From contig CM075652.1 in assembly GCA_037953625.1 (NCBI GenBank), positions 55,669,501 to 55,733,500 of the forward strand: DNA of 64,000 nt, given 5' to 3'. This document shows, in pieces, positions 33,279 through 44,565 of the stretch (its first letter is position 1; each line of letters begins with the position of its first letter). The DNA is from Crotalaria pallida. Its lineage: Eukaryota > Streptophyta > Magnoliopsida > Fabales > Fabaceae. The notes beneath the pieces were generated by a model. It did no database searches and was not told the origin of the DNA. It saw only the letters and a list, made by a program, of their open reading frames with translations. The position numbers and the translations under genes are program-made.

Positions 33279-36200
33279 TGTGAGACCCACAATTTAATTT
33301 AAATCATAGTTAATTTTATGATAATTTATATGATAATATTTTATAGATATTTATTAAAGTAAAAATTTATAGTGAACCATTAATTATATTCTTGAATTGT
33401 ATATTTGGTTGTTTGAGTTATGTATGTATATATATATATATATATACGTGTAAAATATATATATATAGGTATAATTGTATGTGATGCATTTGAAATATAT
33501 TCTTGGTATGAAAATATTTTTATAAGGTTGTTGAATGACATGAAAGGATTTTTGAAGAAGTATATATAGTTAATATAACTTCGAAAATTCATATCTTTTA
33601 AACCGTAAGTCGAAAAATTACAAATGATATATCAAAACGATCGTATCGAAGTGTAGGTTATGAAAATGTAAAGTTTTGATTTTTATTTCGAAGTTTTCGA
33701 AATTTTATCACTGCTACAGTACTGAACGAATTTTTTGAGTTTTAAGTGTAAAGGTGTGATTTTAATGCATTAAATGACCTTTTTTTTCCCGTATTCCTTG
33801 CGGAACCACAGGTATCCCCAAGAGCACCCTTAATACCAAGGAGCCCTTGAGACTAATCCGGAGCGAGCTGCGTGGCTGGCTCTCCCAGCGAGATGTTTTT
33901 AGTGGGAATCGAACCCGAGGCTACTAGCACTTGTGTCTCATTCCCAATATTTCAGTTGGGGCCTTACACCAACTGAACCAAGCCTCATTGGTTGCATTAA
34001 ATGACATTTTGACTCAAGTGTATGTTATTTTGAAAACAAAAATACATTTATGAGGTTTTCTATTGGACTACCATCCAAATAAAATATATTTTCGTATTTT
34101 TCTTATTATAAAATTATTTGAAAGCTTATGAAGTGCATTTTTGAAGGAAATGATCTTAGAGCTTCAAAAATTCATAACTTTCAAACCGTAAGTCCAAAAA
34201 TTATGAATTTTATATGAAAACGATCGTGTTGAAATGTAAATTTCAAAAATGTAAAATTTGTAATTTTATTTTGGGTGCTTCAAAAATTCTATATCTGTAC
34301 CAATTAAAAAACGAATTTAGAGTTTTAATATTGGGAAAATTATTTTTGGACCTCCAATAAATTTTTCATTTTTACACTGCACTTTATAAATAAAAATATG
34401 GTGTTACAAAATATTTTCATGGCTGTACCTATGTTTATTTAATACAGTTTATTATTTTTGCAATTATTTGATTAGAGGATATTTTTGAATTATGGAAAAA
34501 TAGGCAAAATTAATTTGGAAAATATTTTTATTTTATTTCTGGACTGCACCGTCCATAATTATATGTGGGAGGAAGAATCTAGTTTGAAATTCAAAATGTA
34601 CATGGAACTTGTGAAAGAAATAAATGCATTTTCATTTTCTAAAAGGGTTCATTAAGTGAAAAAGACTAGGAAACCCCCCCCCCCCTTGGACTATGGTGAC
34701 TTACCCCTTAGTAGATTAGTTGAATCTGAATTTTCCCTCTTGCCTATAAATAGTGGCCCAAACCCCTCTCTTTTTACACACAAGAAACTCTACCATTTTT
34801 GAGAGAAAAATTAAGAAAAAGCTTAGAAGAAGAAAGTGGGTGGCGAGTTGATAGAGGAAGAGGAGGAAAAATTTTCATCATCATTTTGAAGTTCATTTAG
34901 CTTAAGGAAAAGAGGTAACACTAAACTTATGTTTTGATCTATTTTTCATCTCTTATTCTATTGTTATTTAGTAAATGAAAATCTCTAATTTCTTCTATGA
35001 TAAAGAATAAGAACTAAAATTTCTAACTCCTATTTTGATATTGAAATAAAATTATTGATAGTGTTTTGATATTATTTTTGGGTCATATGAATTGAGGTTT
35101 AAGAAAAAGGGACAAAATAAATTGTTTAAAGAGATAATCTCCCCCTTTTCCTTAACCCATGATGGCCAAATTTTATGATAAATAGGAAAATAAAATTCTG
35201 GAAATTTTTGGTGTTCTTAAAATGTAGGAATTTATATTTTGTATCTTTTTGGATTATTTTATTTCTTTTTGCTTGGATTCAAAATGAATATATGTATAAG
35301 GAATGGAAACTAAATTAAAATTCAATAAGTTTAATGTATTTTTGATTTTTTTCTGGACCGTGATATATATATTAGGTGATAGTTGTTGTTAATATGTGTA
35401 TAATTGTTATGTGACTTATTTCTTAAAAAGTATAAACTAATGGGTGATATTGATCTTTGATGTTTTGATATAAAAATGAAATGATAATAGTCTTATGAAA
35501 ATAAAATTTAATCCTGAATTTTTATGATTGACCGAAATATATAATTGATTTTTTTAAGTAAAAGTTACAAATAAATTATAGTATTTTGTTTGATAATTCT
35601 AGGAGTAATTCGGTAATTTTAATAAGGAAAAATAGATTAATAAGAATGGTATTTTTGTGTGATGACATGACTATAGGATTGAGTTTAATTTCTGTAAAAA
35701 AAATGATTTTTATGAATGGTGTCTATGTGATATTTTATTGATGATTAAAACAATTCTTTTGAAGGTATAATATTATGTAACTATGATGTATAGGTGTTTT
35801 AAAAATTAAAAGTATTTTTCCTAATTGTTGAGCAGTGGCCGAATTATTTAGGAGAAAAAAAATATAGAGTTTGATAATTTTCCTAATTGATTTAATAATG
35901 ATTTGATGTGAATAGATGATTATTAGTATATATAAGTGTTTAGTTATTTTAATTCTGAAAAATAATTAATTCTGGAAAATTATTTTAATTCTGGAAAATT
36001 ATTATTTTATTAAGATATAAGACTCCAAATGATTATTTTTATGTGTGTTAGTAGTGCTTAATTTTTATATAATTATTTAAGTTTGTTTGCTTTATTTTCT
36101 TAAGATAATGCAACAAATTGTGGTGGCTGTACAGCAGGTGAAATTATTTTATGTGACTTAGATTTAATTATTTTAATATAATAGAATTCTTAAAAAGAAT

Positions 36201-39200
36201 TTAGGAAAAAGCGGCATGTGTTTCTGATAAACCGTTTAGGAGAAAACTGAGTTTTAAGAAATAGTGTATATGTTGTTCAAGATTCTAAAATAGTTGCATC
36301 AAGGATAGAAATTATTTTGAAATGAATTGGTAATGTGTACTTTATGCTAAGATCTTTATTATAAGTAGTTAAAAATTAGCAAGGAAGTGTAAAAGTGATT
36401 TTGTGAATGTACTGATGCTTAAAAGTGATTTGCTGTGTATTGTTTATAGTTTGTAATTTAATTTCATTATCGATATAGAAAAATATTTTCAACTTGGAAT
36501 ACTTGAGTTTATTTTCTCAATATGTTATATGTGTTTATAACGTTATTATGCAAAGATTTGTTTACTGCTTGAATGATTGAAATGTGCATCAAAGAAAAAT
36601 ACTCCAAATTCATGCTGTATGAATAGCCTGTAAATGGTAGTTGTTATAAGGTACTTAAGAGTGAGATCTGTAGTAAAGAAAAAATTGAGGTTTATTTTTA
36701 AGATGTTATGATTGTGTTTTAAAAGTTATATTATGATTGGAGATGATTTTCATAATTTAAAAGCTAAAAAGAAAAGGTGATTTTGCAAGACTTTTAGGGT
36801 ATGCTGTCCGAAATTCTAAATTGGTTGCATCAACTATAAAAACTGTTTTGGAATGAATTAGTATGATGATTTTTATGATAGGACCTTTAATATAAGTGTA
36901 TAGAGTAAAAAGAAATTATAAAAGTGAATTTGTAAAAGTATGATTTGATGTTATTTGTTTAAATAAATTTTTGTTTTACTGGTATAAGTTGTTATATAAG
37001 TGATATAGTATGGCATTGTAGAAATAAAAATATATTCTAAATAGTTTTCAAAGTATTGGAGCGAGTTTTAAATTATGTTTTGCAAAAAAAGGATTTCTTG
37101 AATTTTAAAAGGAATTGTTTTAAGTTATTTAATGCCCTTAAAAAGGACCTCTATTTTAAAAAGGATTTCTGTTTTAAGGTGCTTTGGTACCTTGGGTTTA
37201 GTCTTTACCTAAGTAAATAGATAGTATAAGTATTGATTTGTATGTCGTTCGTCGTTTAAGAATAAAAGGAATCAAAGGTGAACGAGCTGCTGGAGCTGTA
37301 GACACAAAGGCTGGAAACAGAGTAAGCATGGATCTCAGGTGAGAGAGAAGTCTTCTTAAGACATAGTGGCATGTAGGGTAATATTAGGACGTTCCGTATC
37401 ATCTCAAAGGTCGGAACTAGGAATCTATCGGTCGAGTAGTAAAACGACAATTGAGTGTGTGTTCCGCCATTTTTACGAAAAACACGATTCCTCGATATTA
37501 ATTGTATGTCGGTTGATAATTGATTATATCATGTTGTATATTTTTGAGTTGTATATTATATGGAAATGAGTTATATGATGAGATAACAAGAAGATTGGGA
37601 ATTATGTTCTGGAAATAATGGTTCATCCTATGGAAAGATAATTAATGCTTTTTTTGATCGGTTGTTCCTATGAAAAGATACTTAGTATATTTCGAACGGT
37701 CGTTCCATGAAAAGGACTTGACATATTTTGTAAATATTATTATGAAATATAAGAATGGTTAAAGAATAATTTGGAATTGCGAAAGCGATAGTAGTGTACA
37801 GTGATGAATAACTTTGCTAAATAATCCCCTTAAGTGACTGACCACGTGGAAGACTGTGTCGTGGTTTCAAGTCTTGTGGAATCCACTGTACTATAGGGAA
37901 GTATTGTTGTGGTCCCTTAGAGGTCGAGGCCCATTAGAAGTAAGGCTTAGAATGGGTCGACTAAAACTAGGATTAATGACAGACTTAGAAGACTTAGGAA
38001 CCCCTCTCCAAAACCTTCGCGTTGAGAGTGAAGTAGTGGAGAGGAAAGATACCGAATACTTGGAGGCCGGTGTACTTTCAAGTGGTGATTGCGATAGGGG
38101 AGGGCAAGGACGGTGAACGTCAAGAAGCCTCAAGTGCTTCTCTAGGCGGGACAAGACTACAAGGACTTTTCTTTCGGTTGTAGGCAATGTCGTATCGAGG
38201 AACTGCACGATCAACTAGAGATAGCGTTGTTGCCCCCTTGAGCAAATCTTAGATGGTGAGAGGGAACCCGAATGGGACTAGATGTCGCTGCATTTTTGAA
38301 ACTGTATTGATGAAATGATTTTACTTCGGTTGTTGAATACTTGTTGGTGCGTACCCTTCGACATCGATGCCAGCATGGTTAGGGTTCCTGTGCGTCCCAT
38401 CTGCTTTCCGAACTAGGATGTGGTTGGAATGATGGAGGAGATGTAACGTGTGTGCTACCAAACCCTTGAGCCTCGGTGGTGGTACCCCTTCTCGAATTTC
38501 CGGTGGTTATGACAATGAAACTTAGAGCCGAAAGATAATTAAATATAATGGATATGGTTTCATGAAGATTATCCTTTTGGTGGGAAGGACCCTATGGTAT
38601 TTAGCTGAAGTTGTTTATAAGGGATTGGTAATGATGATGTATATATTGTTTTATGATATGCTTGTATGGTCTTAATATTCCCCTATGGTAAGCCCGCACC
38701 ATCGACGATCATATCGTTCGGAAGTGCTTACTCTCTCTATTTCCCTTTCCTGTGGACATTGAGGGAACAATGTTCACAGATGACAGATCATGTAATATCT
38801 CGAGTAGTGGTTGCTCAAGTCGGAAGAGGATCGTGAGATGACGCTCATATGAGGAGGAAGCAGAAGCAACAATCAGAGGAACCTTCCAGACTTTTGCGGT
38901 GAAGGAAATGATGAAGATCAATAGTCTAGGATAGTCTTTGTTTTGTACTCCATCTCTGGATGGGTAGGACATGATTACTCTGTTCCGAATGTAACCCCTA
39001 CTGTAATAAATATTTATCTGAAATAAAATAAAAGAAGTTCTTTTTGGTTATTGTATCATGTTCATAAGTACCTAAATTATTTTCCGCAAGTTAACCATCA
39101 ATTAAATATGACATGGAGAAAATGAGTTTTTAGAAATGTGTGGGATGGTAACATCTCTTTTTTGGAAATAGAATTTTTATGACGCGAGTTAAGTATCAAA

Positions 39201-39341
39201 TCATTTTGTAAACAAATGAATCAAATTGTTTTATGAAAATCTTTTTGTAAAATAATTAAACTAAACTGATTTTGGAAATGTTTATAAAAAAAATGGCGCA
39301 AATTTTTAGTGAAAATTCTAAGTCCAAATTGGGGTGTTACA
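33279..39341 (+). repeat. 3' LTR of the LARD
   Basis: 6,063 bp. Besides the SINE at 33779-33992 it holds sequence absent from the 5' LTR (about 33536-34107). Part of that block, ACTTCGAAAATTCATATC...AAACCGTAAGTC, is a diverged copy of the sequence that follows at about 34160-34260. A run of 14 C at about 34675 is longer than in the 5' LTR. TATA-like TATAAATA is at 34745. Confidence 0.9.
33779..33992 (-). mobile_element. tRNA-derived SINE in the LARD 3' LTR
   Basis: Flanked by a perfect 13-bp target duplication TGCATTAAATGAC (33766-33778 and 33993-34005). On the minus strand the 5' end has an A-box-like TGGTTCAGTTGGTG and, about 55 bp later, a B-box-like GGTTCGATTCCC. The opposite end has a run of T on the plus strand, the tail of the element. 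It is about 214 bp. A related copy is at 53080-53306. Confidence 0.93.
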
Positions 39342-39346
39342 TTTAT

Positions 39347-40455
39347 CCTGGTTCACTTTCATCCACTTGAAAGCTACATCCAGTCCCCTCTTCAACCAAG
39401 AGAGATTCTTCACTATGAGGAATTAAAGTTCTCAAATTACAAGCAAATGTCTCTCAAGATACCCCACTTGATAGCCTCCAAGAGATACCACACTCTTGTC
39501 TTGCAACCCTATTGAATCTAATCTAACCTCTTCCCTTGCTTGCCGACTATCCCTACAACAAGTCTTCCAATTGCTTTGAGATGTTCAAAGACTTCCACTT
39601 GCTTGATGATGCCTCACACCAAGACTTCCAATTGCTTGTTAACACAACAAGACTTCCAAGATAACTTTGCTTGATGAACAACCACCAAGGCTTCCTTATG
39701 TTGTAGAATGTTTGCCTCCTTTGCAATGATTACAACTCAATGAAAACAATGACAATCCTATGAATCTCTTTCAAGAACTATGAAAATATCAACATAAGAG
39801 TTTCAAGGATACTTGATCAAAGAATGTAAAAGTGAAAGCTTTGATCTATGAAAGTGAGAGAGAATAGTATGGCTTTGATCTTTGTAAAATTGATATGAAA
39901 ATTGTTCTAATGATTCACAAAGGTTAGGAAAAGATTTATATAGAATACCCAACAGTTAGTAACATTAAAAACTGATTTTGAGAAGTGAAAAACGTATTTT
40001 AAAAACCAGTACTGCAGGTGTTAATCGATTAACACAATGCATTAATCGATTAACCACTGTAGCATGTGTGTTAATCGATTAACTTAACCCATTAATCGAT
40101 TAACCACTGTTCAAATCAATTAAAAAGTTGTTTTCTCAAAACTAAACCTTTCCTTTCAAACCTTTAAGCCACCTATTGATTTTAGGTTAAGTGAAAACTC
40201 AAATTATGATATAATCATGACCTTGATAGAGATTCACTACCCTCTAAAGACTCTACCCAAACTCATTAAAATAAAAGACTCAAATTAAAGATATTACAAT
40301 TAAACACAAATTAAGTCTTCATAAGCTTGCTCTCTCTTCAACATTTGTTGTTTGTTGTTGATTGATGAACTTCTTCATACTTGAGCTTGATCACAAACAC
40401 TTGTAGCTTGTTCAAAACCTTTGTCATTATCAAAACATTCTCACTGGATCTAACA
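39347..40455 (-). repeat. 5' LTR of SIRE copy 2, second part
   Basis: It matches about 21861-22970 of the partner LTR, with the four-copy TTAATCGATTAA cluster at about 40017-40108, and ends TAACA before the target duplication ATTGT. Together with 25587-26150 the LTR is 1,673 bp, one base shorter than its partner. Confidence 0.95.
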
Positions 40456-40460
40456 ATTGT

Positions 40461-41889
40461 AAGCTGGGTCCCTTTCTTCTTCGCTCCCGCCTTGCTTCCT
40501 CGGAGTTCCCCTGGGTGGACCTTCGCTTCCATGTTAGAGTCACTTCTACAGGTGGATGGGCAGAATGGGTGGACTATGTTTTTCAACGGGATCCTCCCTT
40601 TGTGGAGATTTTGAAACAGGTGGGGATTTTCGATGTCGTGAAGGCGTCCCCTCGCCTAGGCGTGAACAAGAGGGTGGAAGACATGCATATGTTGGTTCAG
40701 CGCTGGTTCTCAGCGACTCATACGTTTCTTACTTCTTGGGGGGAATTTACCCCAACTTTAGAGGATGTGATTGTTCTGCTAAAATTGCCTTCGTTTGGAG
40801 ATAGTGACCTCAATCTTTCCAGCGTGGATGAGAGCATCATCGGATTGGCCAAGGAGCTCAAGAATGCTTCTATTGCTAGCGCCAAGTATTCCAAGGATTT
40901 GCTCCAGCAAAGGCGCGCCTCTTACGCTGCGGTCTTCCTCAAAGAAGGTGCGGGGCACAAGGAACCTCGTTCCTCAAGACCAGAAAGTAAGTCAAAGGTC
41001 CTCTCTTAAGTACACTTTTGCGAATTGGGTACGCTACTTCTTTGGTGACTTTCATGAGGACAAGTTCGTGGGTGGTCCTGTTACTGACCAGCGCCTCAAA
41101 AGAGCCGCCTTCGTTGCCTTTTGGCTTAGCATATATGTGTTACGTGGACCTCCTGGGGAATCAATAAGTTCTTCCATTTTCATCTTTGCTTGCATGCTTG
41201 CTGAGGGTATTTGTCTGCCTCTTTCTTCGCTTTACTTGGGTAGTCCTTATGCTCGCCTCGACCAGATATCGGAACAGATGAAGAATTCCTTTGGTTGCTT
41301 TCCTGTCAATTGCTATGTTGACTTGTCTTTCATGCAATGTTTTTTATTCGAACGCTTTCCTTCTTATGGTCCAGTCAGATTCCTTCCTGAATTTGCTTCT
41401 GATGCCAATGTTGACGCCTTGGAACCACGTTCGTGGTGCTGATACTTGGGGAAGCCAAGGCGTCACCTTGTACAAATTATTGATCACGAGAAAAGCTTTG
41501 TTTTCAGGCCCTATCTGGGCGACTTCCTACTTGGTGGGGAGAAATTGCATCCTTTATATCAGGAGGATGCCTTGGGTCTCCAAAATGATCTTGCTGCAAG
41601 GACTGAGGGTGTATTTGATTTGTGGAAGCTGATCCTAACCGGGCGCTTCCTTCCGGGTTTCGCAACTATGGACACCAAGAGCGCGCATGACGGGGCTCTC
41701 TGGCCCTTTGTCTACAGGCCGGATCGTGTTGCTAGACAGTTCGGGCGTGACCAGCCCCCTTGTCCTCTTCTCCTAGATCCTGTTGATGTGGAGACTTCCC
41801 TCCGGTCCACACTCTTTGGTTCGACGCCCTCTCCTGTTCCCATAGTTCACATCCCTTCTCTTCACACCGGCGGGGTTCTGCGTGCTTAG
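40461..41889 (+). pseudogene. Plant-mobile-domain core of the antisense gene in the Tat-like element
   Basis: It continues the frame begun at 20973 on the far side of SIRE copy 2. It resembles the plant mobile domain (PMD, aminotransferase-like, as in MAIN proteins), with VDYVFQRDPPFVEILKQVGI, LVQRWFSATHTFLTSWGEFT and TLEDVIVLLKLPSFGD. After about 40960 the frame changes, and the domain goes on as YTFANWVRYFFGDF and FVAFWLSIYVLRGPPGES, then CYVDLSFMQCFLFERFPSYG. An in-frame TGA at 41440-41442 follows, after which the same frame gives FRPYLGDFLLGGEKLHPLYQ and WPFVYRPDRVARQFGRDQPP, ending in TAG at 41887. With one frameshift, at least one stop and the retrotransposon insertion, it is dead. PMD genes are known both in plant transposons and as host genes acting in genome silencing. 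Confidence 0.8.
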
Positions 41890-42024
41890 CTGACTTCTCA
41901 TAGTGACATACTCCAACATTTGTAGAGCTTTGAGAGTACCCCAAGTACTGTCACCACTCCATTGGTCCCATAGTGCACAACGATCCTTACTACTCTACTT
42001 CTAGCAAGAGGACTATCAGCAAAG

Positions 42025-42106
42025 GTACACTCTAGTCTTGTAGCTTGCTCCCTTTGCTTTTGCATTCTGTTTATTATTAACGTCTCTGGTTGTATTTCTA
42101 TTGCAG
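42025..42106 (+). other. Probable intron in the antisense gene
   Basis: It starts AAAG|GTACACTC and ends TTTCTATTGCAG|CTGAAAAGG, 82 bp, AT-rich against GC-richer flanks. Codons on the far side (EKEPPAPRKRKAPATP) read openly for about 420 bases. Confidence 0.6.
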
Positions 42107-43906
42107 CTGAAAAGGAACCTCCAGCACCTCGCAAGCGCAAGGCTCCGGCGACCCCTTCCTCTAGTGCTTCTGCCCCAAAGAAAGGTAACACCAAACTTCT
42201 CTCTTCCAGTCCCCCTGCCTCTAAATCTTCCTCTCAGGCCAAAGGGAGAGCTGCTGCCGCTTCTTCTCAAGGCAAAAGCTCCACTCCTGTTCCATCACGG
42301 CGCTCTAGCCGTCTTCGCGCCCAGGCTATTCCTTCCGCTCCTTCCTCTCCTTCCCTCATAAACTTAGATGAAGACGAAGGGACTGCTTCCAGGGCTTCCA
42401 TTCGGGCCTTTTATTCTACCTCTTCTGACAAAGGTGATTCCAACGAGAGCACAAAGACTTCTATTTCTGAGGGTGATGACGCTCAGAGCAAAGGTTCTCC
42501 GAAATCTGCTGCTCCGTCCTCTACACAGGGTTCGCTTACTTGCTTCCAAAAATTCTCTTTGGCCTCTTGCTTCTTTCTTATCTTTTTGCCCCTGGATACC
42601 CTTTATGTATTCATTTTCCTTATTTATCCCTTTTCGATGAGTGCGCTGATTACCGTTTGTTTGACTGTTTTTTCTTTTGTAGGCCCTTCTAAGGCGGACA
42701 GTAAGCCGTCTCCGATGCTTTCTTCCCGAGCTTCTCCGAATGTTCAAGCTCCTTCAGGGTCTCCTTCCGTTCCTTCCTTTGCCGCTCAAGAGGCTCCTTC
42801 GCTTTCTCTCAAGGCTGCTGCTGCACAAGGGGGCGCCGTACCTATTGGTTTCGCTACCTACGTACCCTTTGGCAAGGTGAGCAGTCCCCTAAATGTGCAG
42901 CCGCTTATGACCATTCCGGCTCCCGATCCCCCAACTAATGTGGACCCTGTTCCAGTGGGTGAGAGTAATCCTTCAGTTGATCTAGTACCTTTCGCCCTTG
43001 AGGACACTTCCGCTGAGCCCCCGGCTTTGGACAAAGGACAGATCGACGTTGTCGATTTCATTGCTGAGGATGCCATTGCTCCTGAGGTTGAAGTGGTCAC
43101 CGGAGATGATGCTGGCTCTGCTACTCCCAAAGGTGAGGATCTTGTGGCCAAGGACGCCGTCATGCAGGATGCCGCTCCTACCGTTGAGACAGTTGCTGAC
43201 ATTGCTGTTGAAAAGAGTGTTGTTCCTGCTACAGATTCTCCCATGGAAGACGAGGGGAGTTCAAGTTCTAACTCCATGGGGACGCCCTCAGGAAAAGCCC
43301 CAAAGGAGACCGTCGTCGAGACTCCTTCTTCGTGTAAGCATTGCTTTCCCCTGTATATCTTGATTGACATCTTTCTCGTTTTTCACCACTTTTATACTCC
43401 TTTTGCAACTTTTTTATCTGTTCGCTCTCCTGACGCTGCGGATAAGGCTAACATGGCGCTCATTAATTCTTTCATGGAGGCATATCCTGGACTACAGCCA
43501 CCTAGTGACTTGCTTCCACGCATCTTCAAGGAGAGTGGCAGGCAGACTCTATTGAAGCTAGTAAAATTCATCTCTTCCTGCAATGTTGACACCTTAGCAT
43601 GGGATGATAAAGCCTTATTGTTGGATTGCTTACGTTCCTTGGAACTCCTTCACTACTCTGGCCCTTGGCTGGACTCTGCCATTGCGGTGATAGAACGGCA
43701 ACGCCCTCCCTTCGATATGTGTGCAGTTGAGGAACAGGAGAAAGCCTTTTTGGAAAGGTGTGCTTCGGCCATTGCACTTGTGGAGGAACTTTCTTCTAAG
43801 TTGGCGAACGCCAATTCTGAGTTGTCTAGTATCAACAGCGAGCTTAACCAGATTGTTGCCAACAAGAAGGCCTACGAAGATGCCTGCAAATCTGTTGCTT
43901 TGAGCA
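42107..43906 (+). pseudogene. C-terminal exons of the antisense PMD gene
   Basis: Three open blocks are separated by intron-like T-rich stretches. Block 42107 to about 42530 is basic then Ser-rich (APRKRKAPATPSSSASAPKK, SSRLRAQAIPS). Block 42683-43333 follows a TTTTGTAG acceptor and is low-complexity, Pro/Ala/Asp/Glu-rich (DIVAVEKSV-like repeats). Block about 43430-43906 begins SPDAADKANMALINSFMEAY and ends in a predicted coiled coil (SSKLANANSELSSINSELNQ). I see no AG acceptor immediately before the third block, so that junction may be damaged. The blocks share strand and order with the PMD core and are probably one ancestral gene. Confidence 0.6.
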
Positions 43907-44260
43907 CCCTTTTTAGGACATCACTTTGTACCAAGCCATGCCTTATTATGTTGCTCTGATGTTGCCTCCGTTGCTTCTGAACTTCTTTTAGGTTGAATTT
44001 CAGATTTATTTTGCTATTTCTCTGACTTTGAGCTCTTTGGCTTTTAGGATTCTGCTAACCATGCTTGCTTAGCTTCGTTTCGGGCGGCGTACGCCTCTTG
44101 CTGAAAACTTGTTGCTTGTTACATATCGACTTTTGCGTTTCTACGTATTTCGTGTTCCTTTAGGCGTTGAGTTTTGCAACTTTTCTTTTCTTACAGCAAT
44201 TGTATGCATAGACCACCGTTGACAATGGCCCCTTATGTTATTGGTGCCAAATTTTCTTCG
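43907..44260. other. Noncoding sequence between antisense gene and tandem repeats
   Basis: T-rich sequence, probably the 3' end of the antisense gene, with no supported coding region. Confidence 0.5.
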
Positions 44261-44565
44261 GGGTGCACATTGGGCACGCCTTTCTTTCCTTTAGGGTGCA
44301 CATTGGGCACGCCTTTCTTTCTTTCTTTCCGGGTGCACATTGGGCACGTTCTTCCCTTTCTTTAGGGTGCACATTCAGCACGCTTTTCTTTTCTTTCTTT
44401 TAGGGTGCACATTGGGCACGTTTATCCCTTTTAGGGTGCACATTGGGAACGCTTTTCTTTTCTTTCTTTCAGGGTGCACGTTGGGCACGTTTTCTCCTTT
44501 CTTTAGGGTGCACATTGGGCACGCTTCTCTTTTCTTTCTTTCAGGGTGCACATTGGCCACGCCTT
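44261..44565. repeat. Tandem repeats of 31-38 bp in the Tat-like element
   Basis: Nine units start GGGTGCACATTGGGCACG (some with one or a few changes) and end in CT-rich spacers of variable length. Several long units of 37-38 bp alternate with shorter ones of 31-34 bp, a hint of dimer organisation. The array lies between integrase and the antisense gene, the 3' hypervariable region where Tat/Ogre elements commonly carry tandem repeats. Open frames across it translate to repeated VHIGH/MCTLK peptides and are not genes. Confidence 0.93.

Larger units (their letters stand above)
26151..39341 (+). mobile_element. LARD: long-LTR, non-coding Ty3-type retrotransposon
   Basis: Two very long LTRs (26151-31912, 5,762 bp; 33279-39341, 6,063 bp) flank only 1,366 bp of internal DNA. 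The target duplication is TTTAT (26146-26150 and 39342-39346). LTR borders are TGTGAGACCC...GGGGTGTTACA. A primer site TGGTATCAGA lies at 31918 and a purine tract AAGTTGGGGAGGAT at 33265, so the element reads on the plus strand. The GGACGAGAAATCTTTAAG context before the purine tract is typical of chromovirus (Tekay/Del-like) 3' ends. No gag, protease, RT or integrase motif is present on either strand, so it fits the LARD class (large retrotransposon derivative) and must be moved by proteins supplied in trans. Confidence 0.9.
21297..40455 (-). mobile_element. Deleted Maximus/SIRE element (SIRE copy 2), gag only
   Basis: LTRs TGTAAGAACTAC...GGATCTAACA at 21297-22970 and 25587-40455 (the latter split by the LARD), primer site at 25571-25584, polypurine tract at 22971-22985, and target duplication ATTGT (21292-21296 and 40456-40460). 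The internal region is only 2.6 kb and holds gag and 3' noncoding sequence. Pol and the extra ORF are absent; gag ends near 23730 and is followed at once by 3' noncoding sequence. It is a deletion derivative that would need proteins in trans. By eye about 20 differences separate the LTRs over 1,674 bp. It inserted into the antisense gene of the Tat-like element. Confidence 0.93.
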
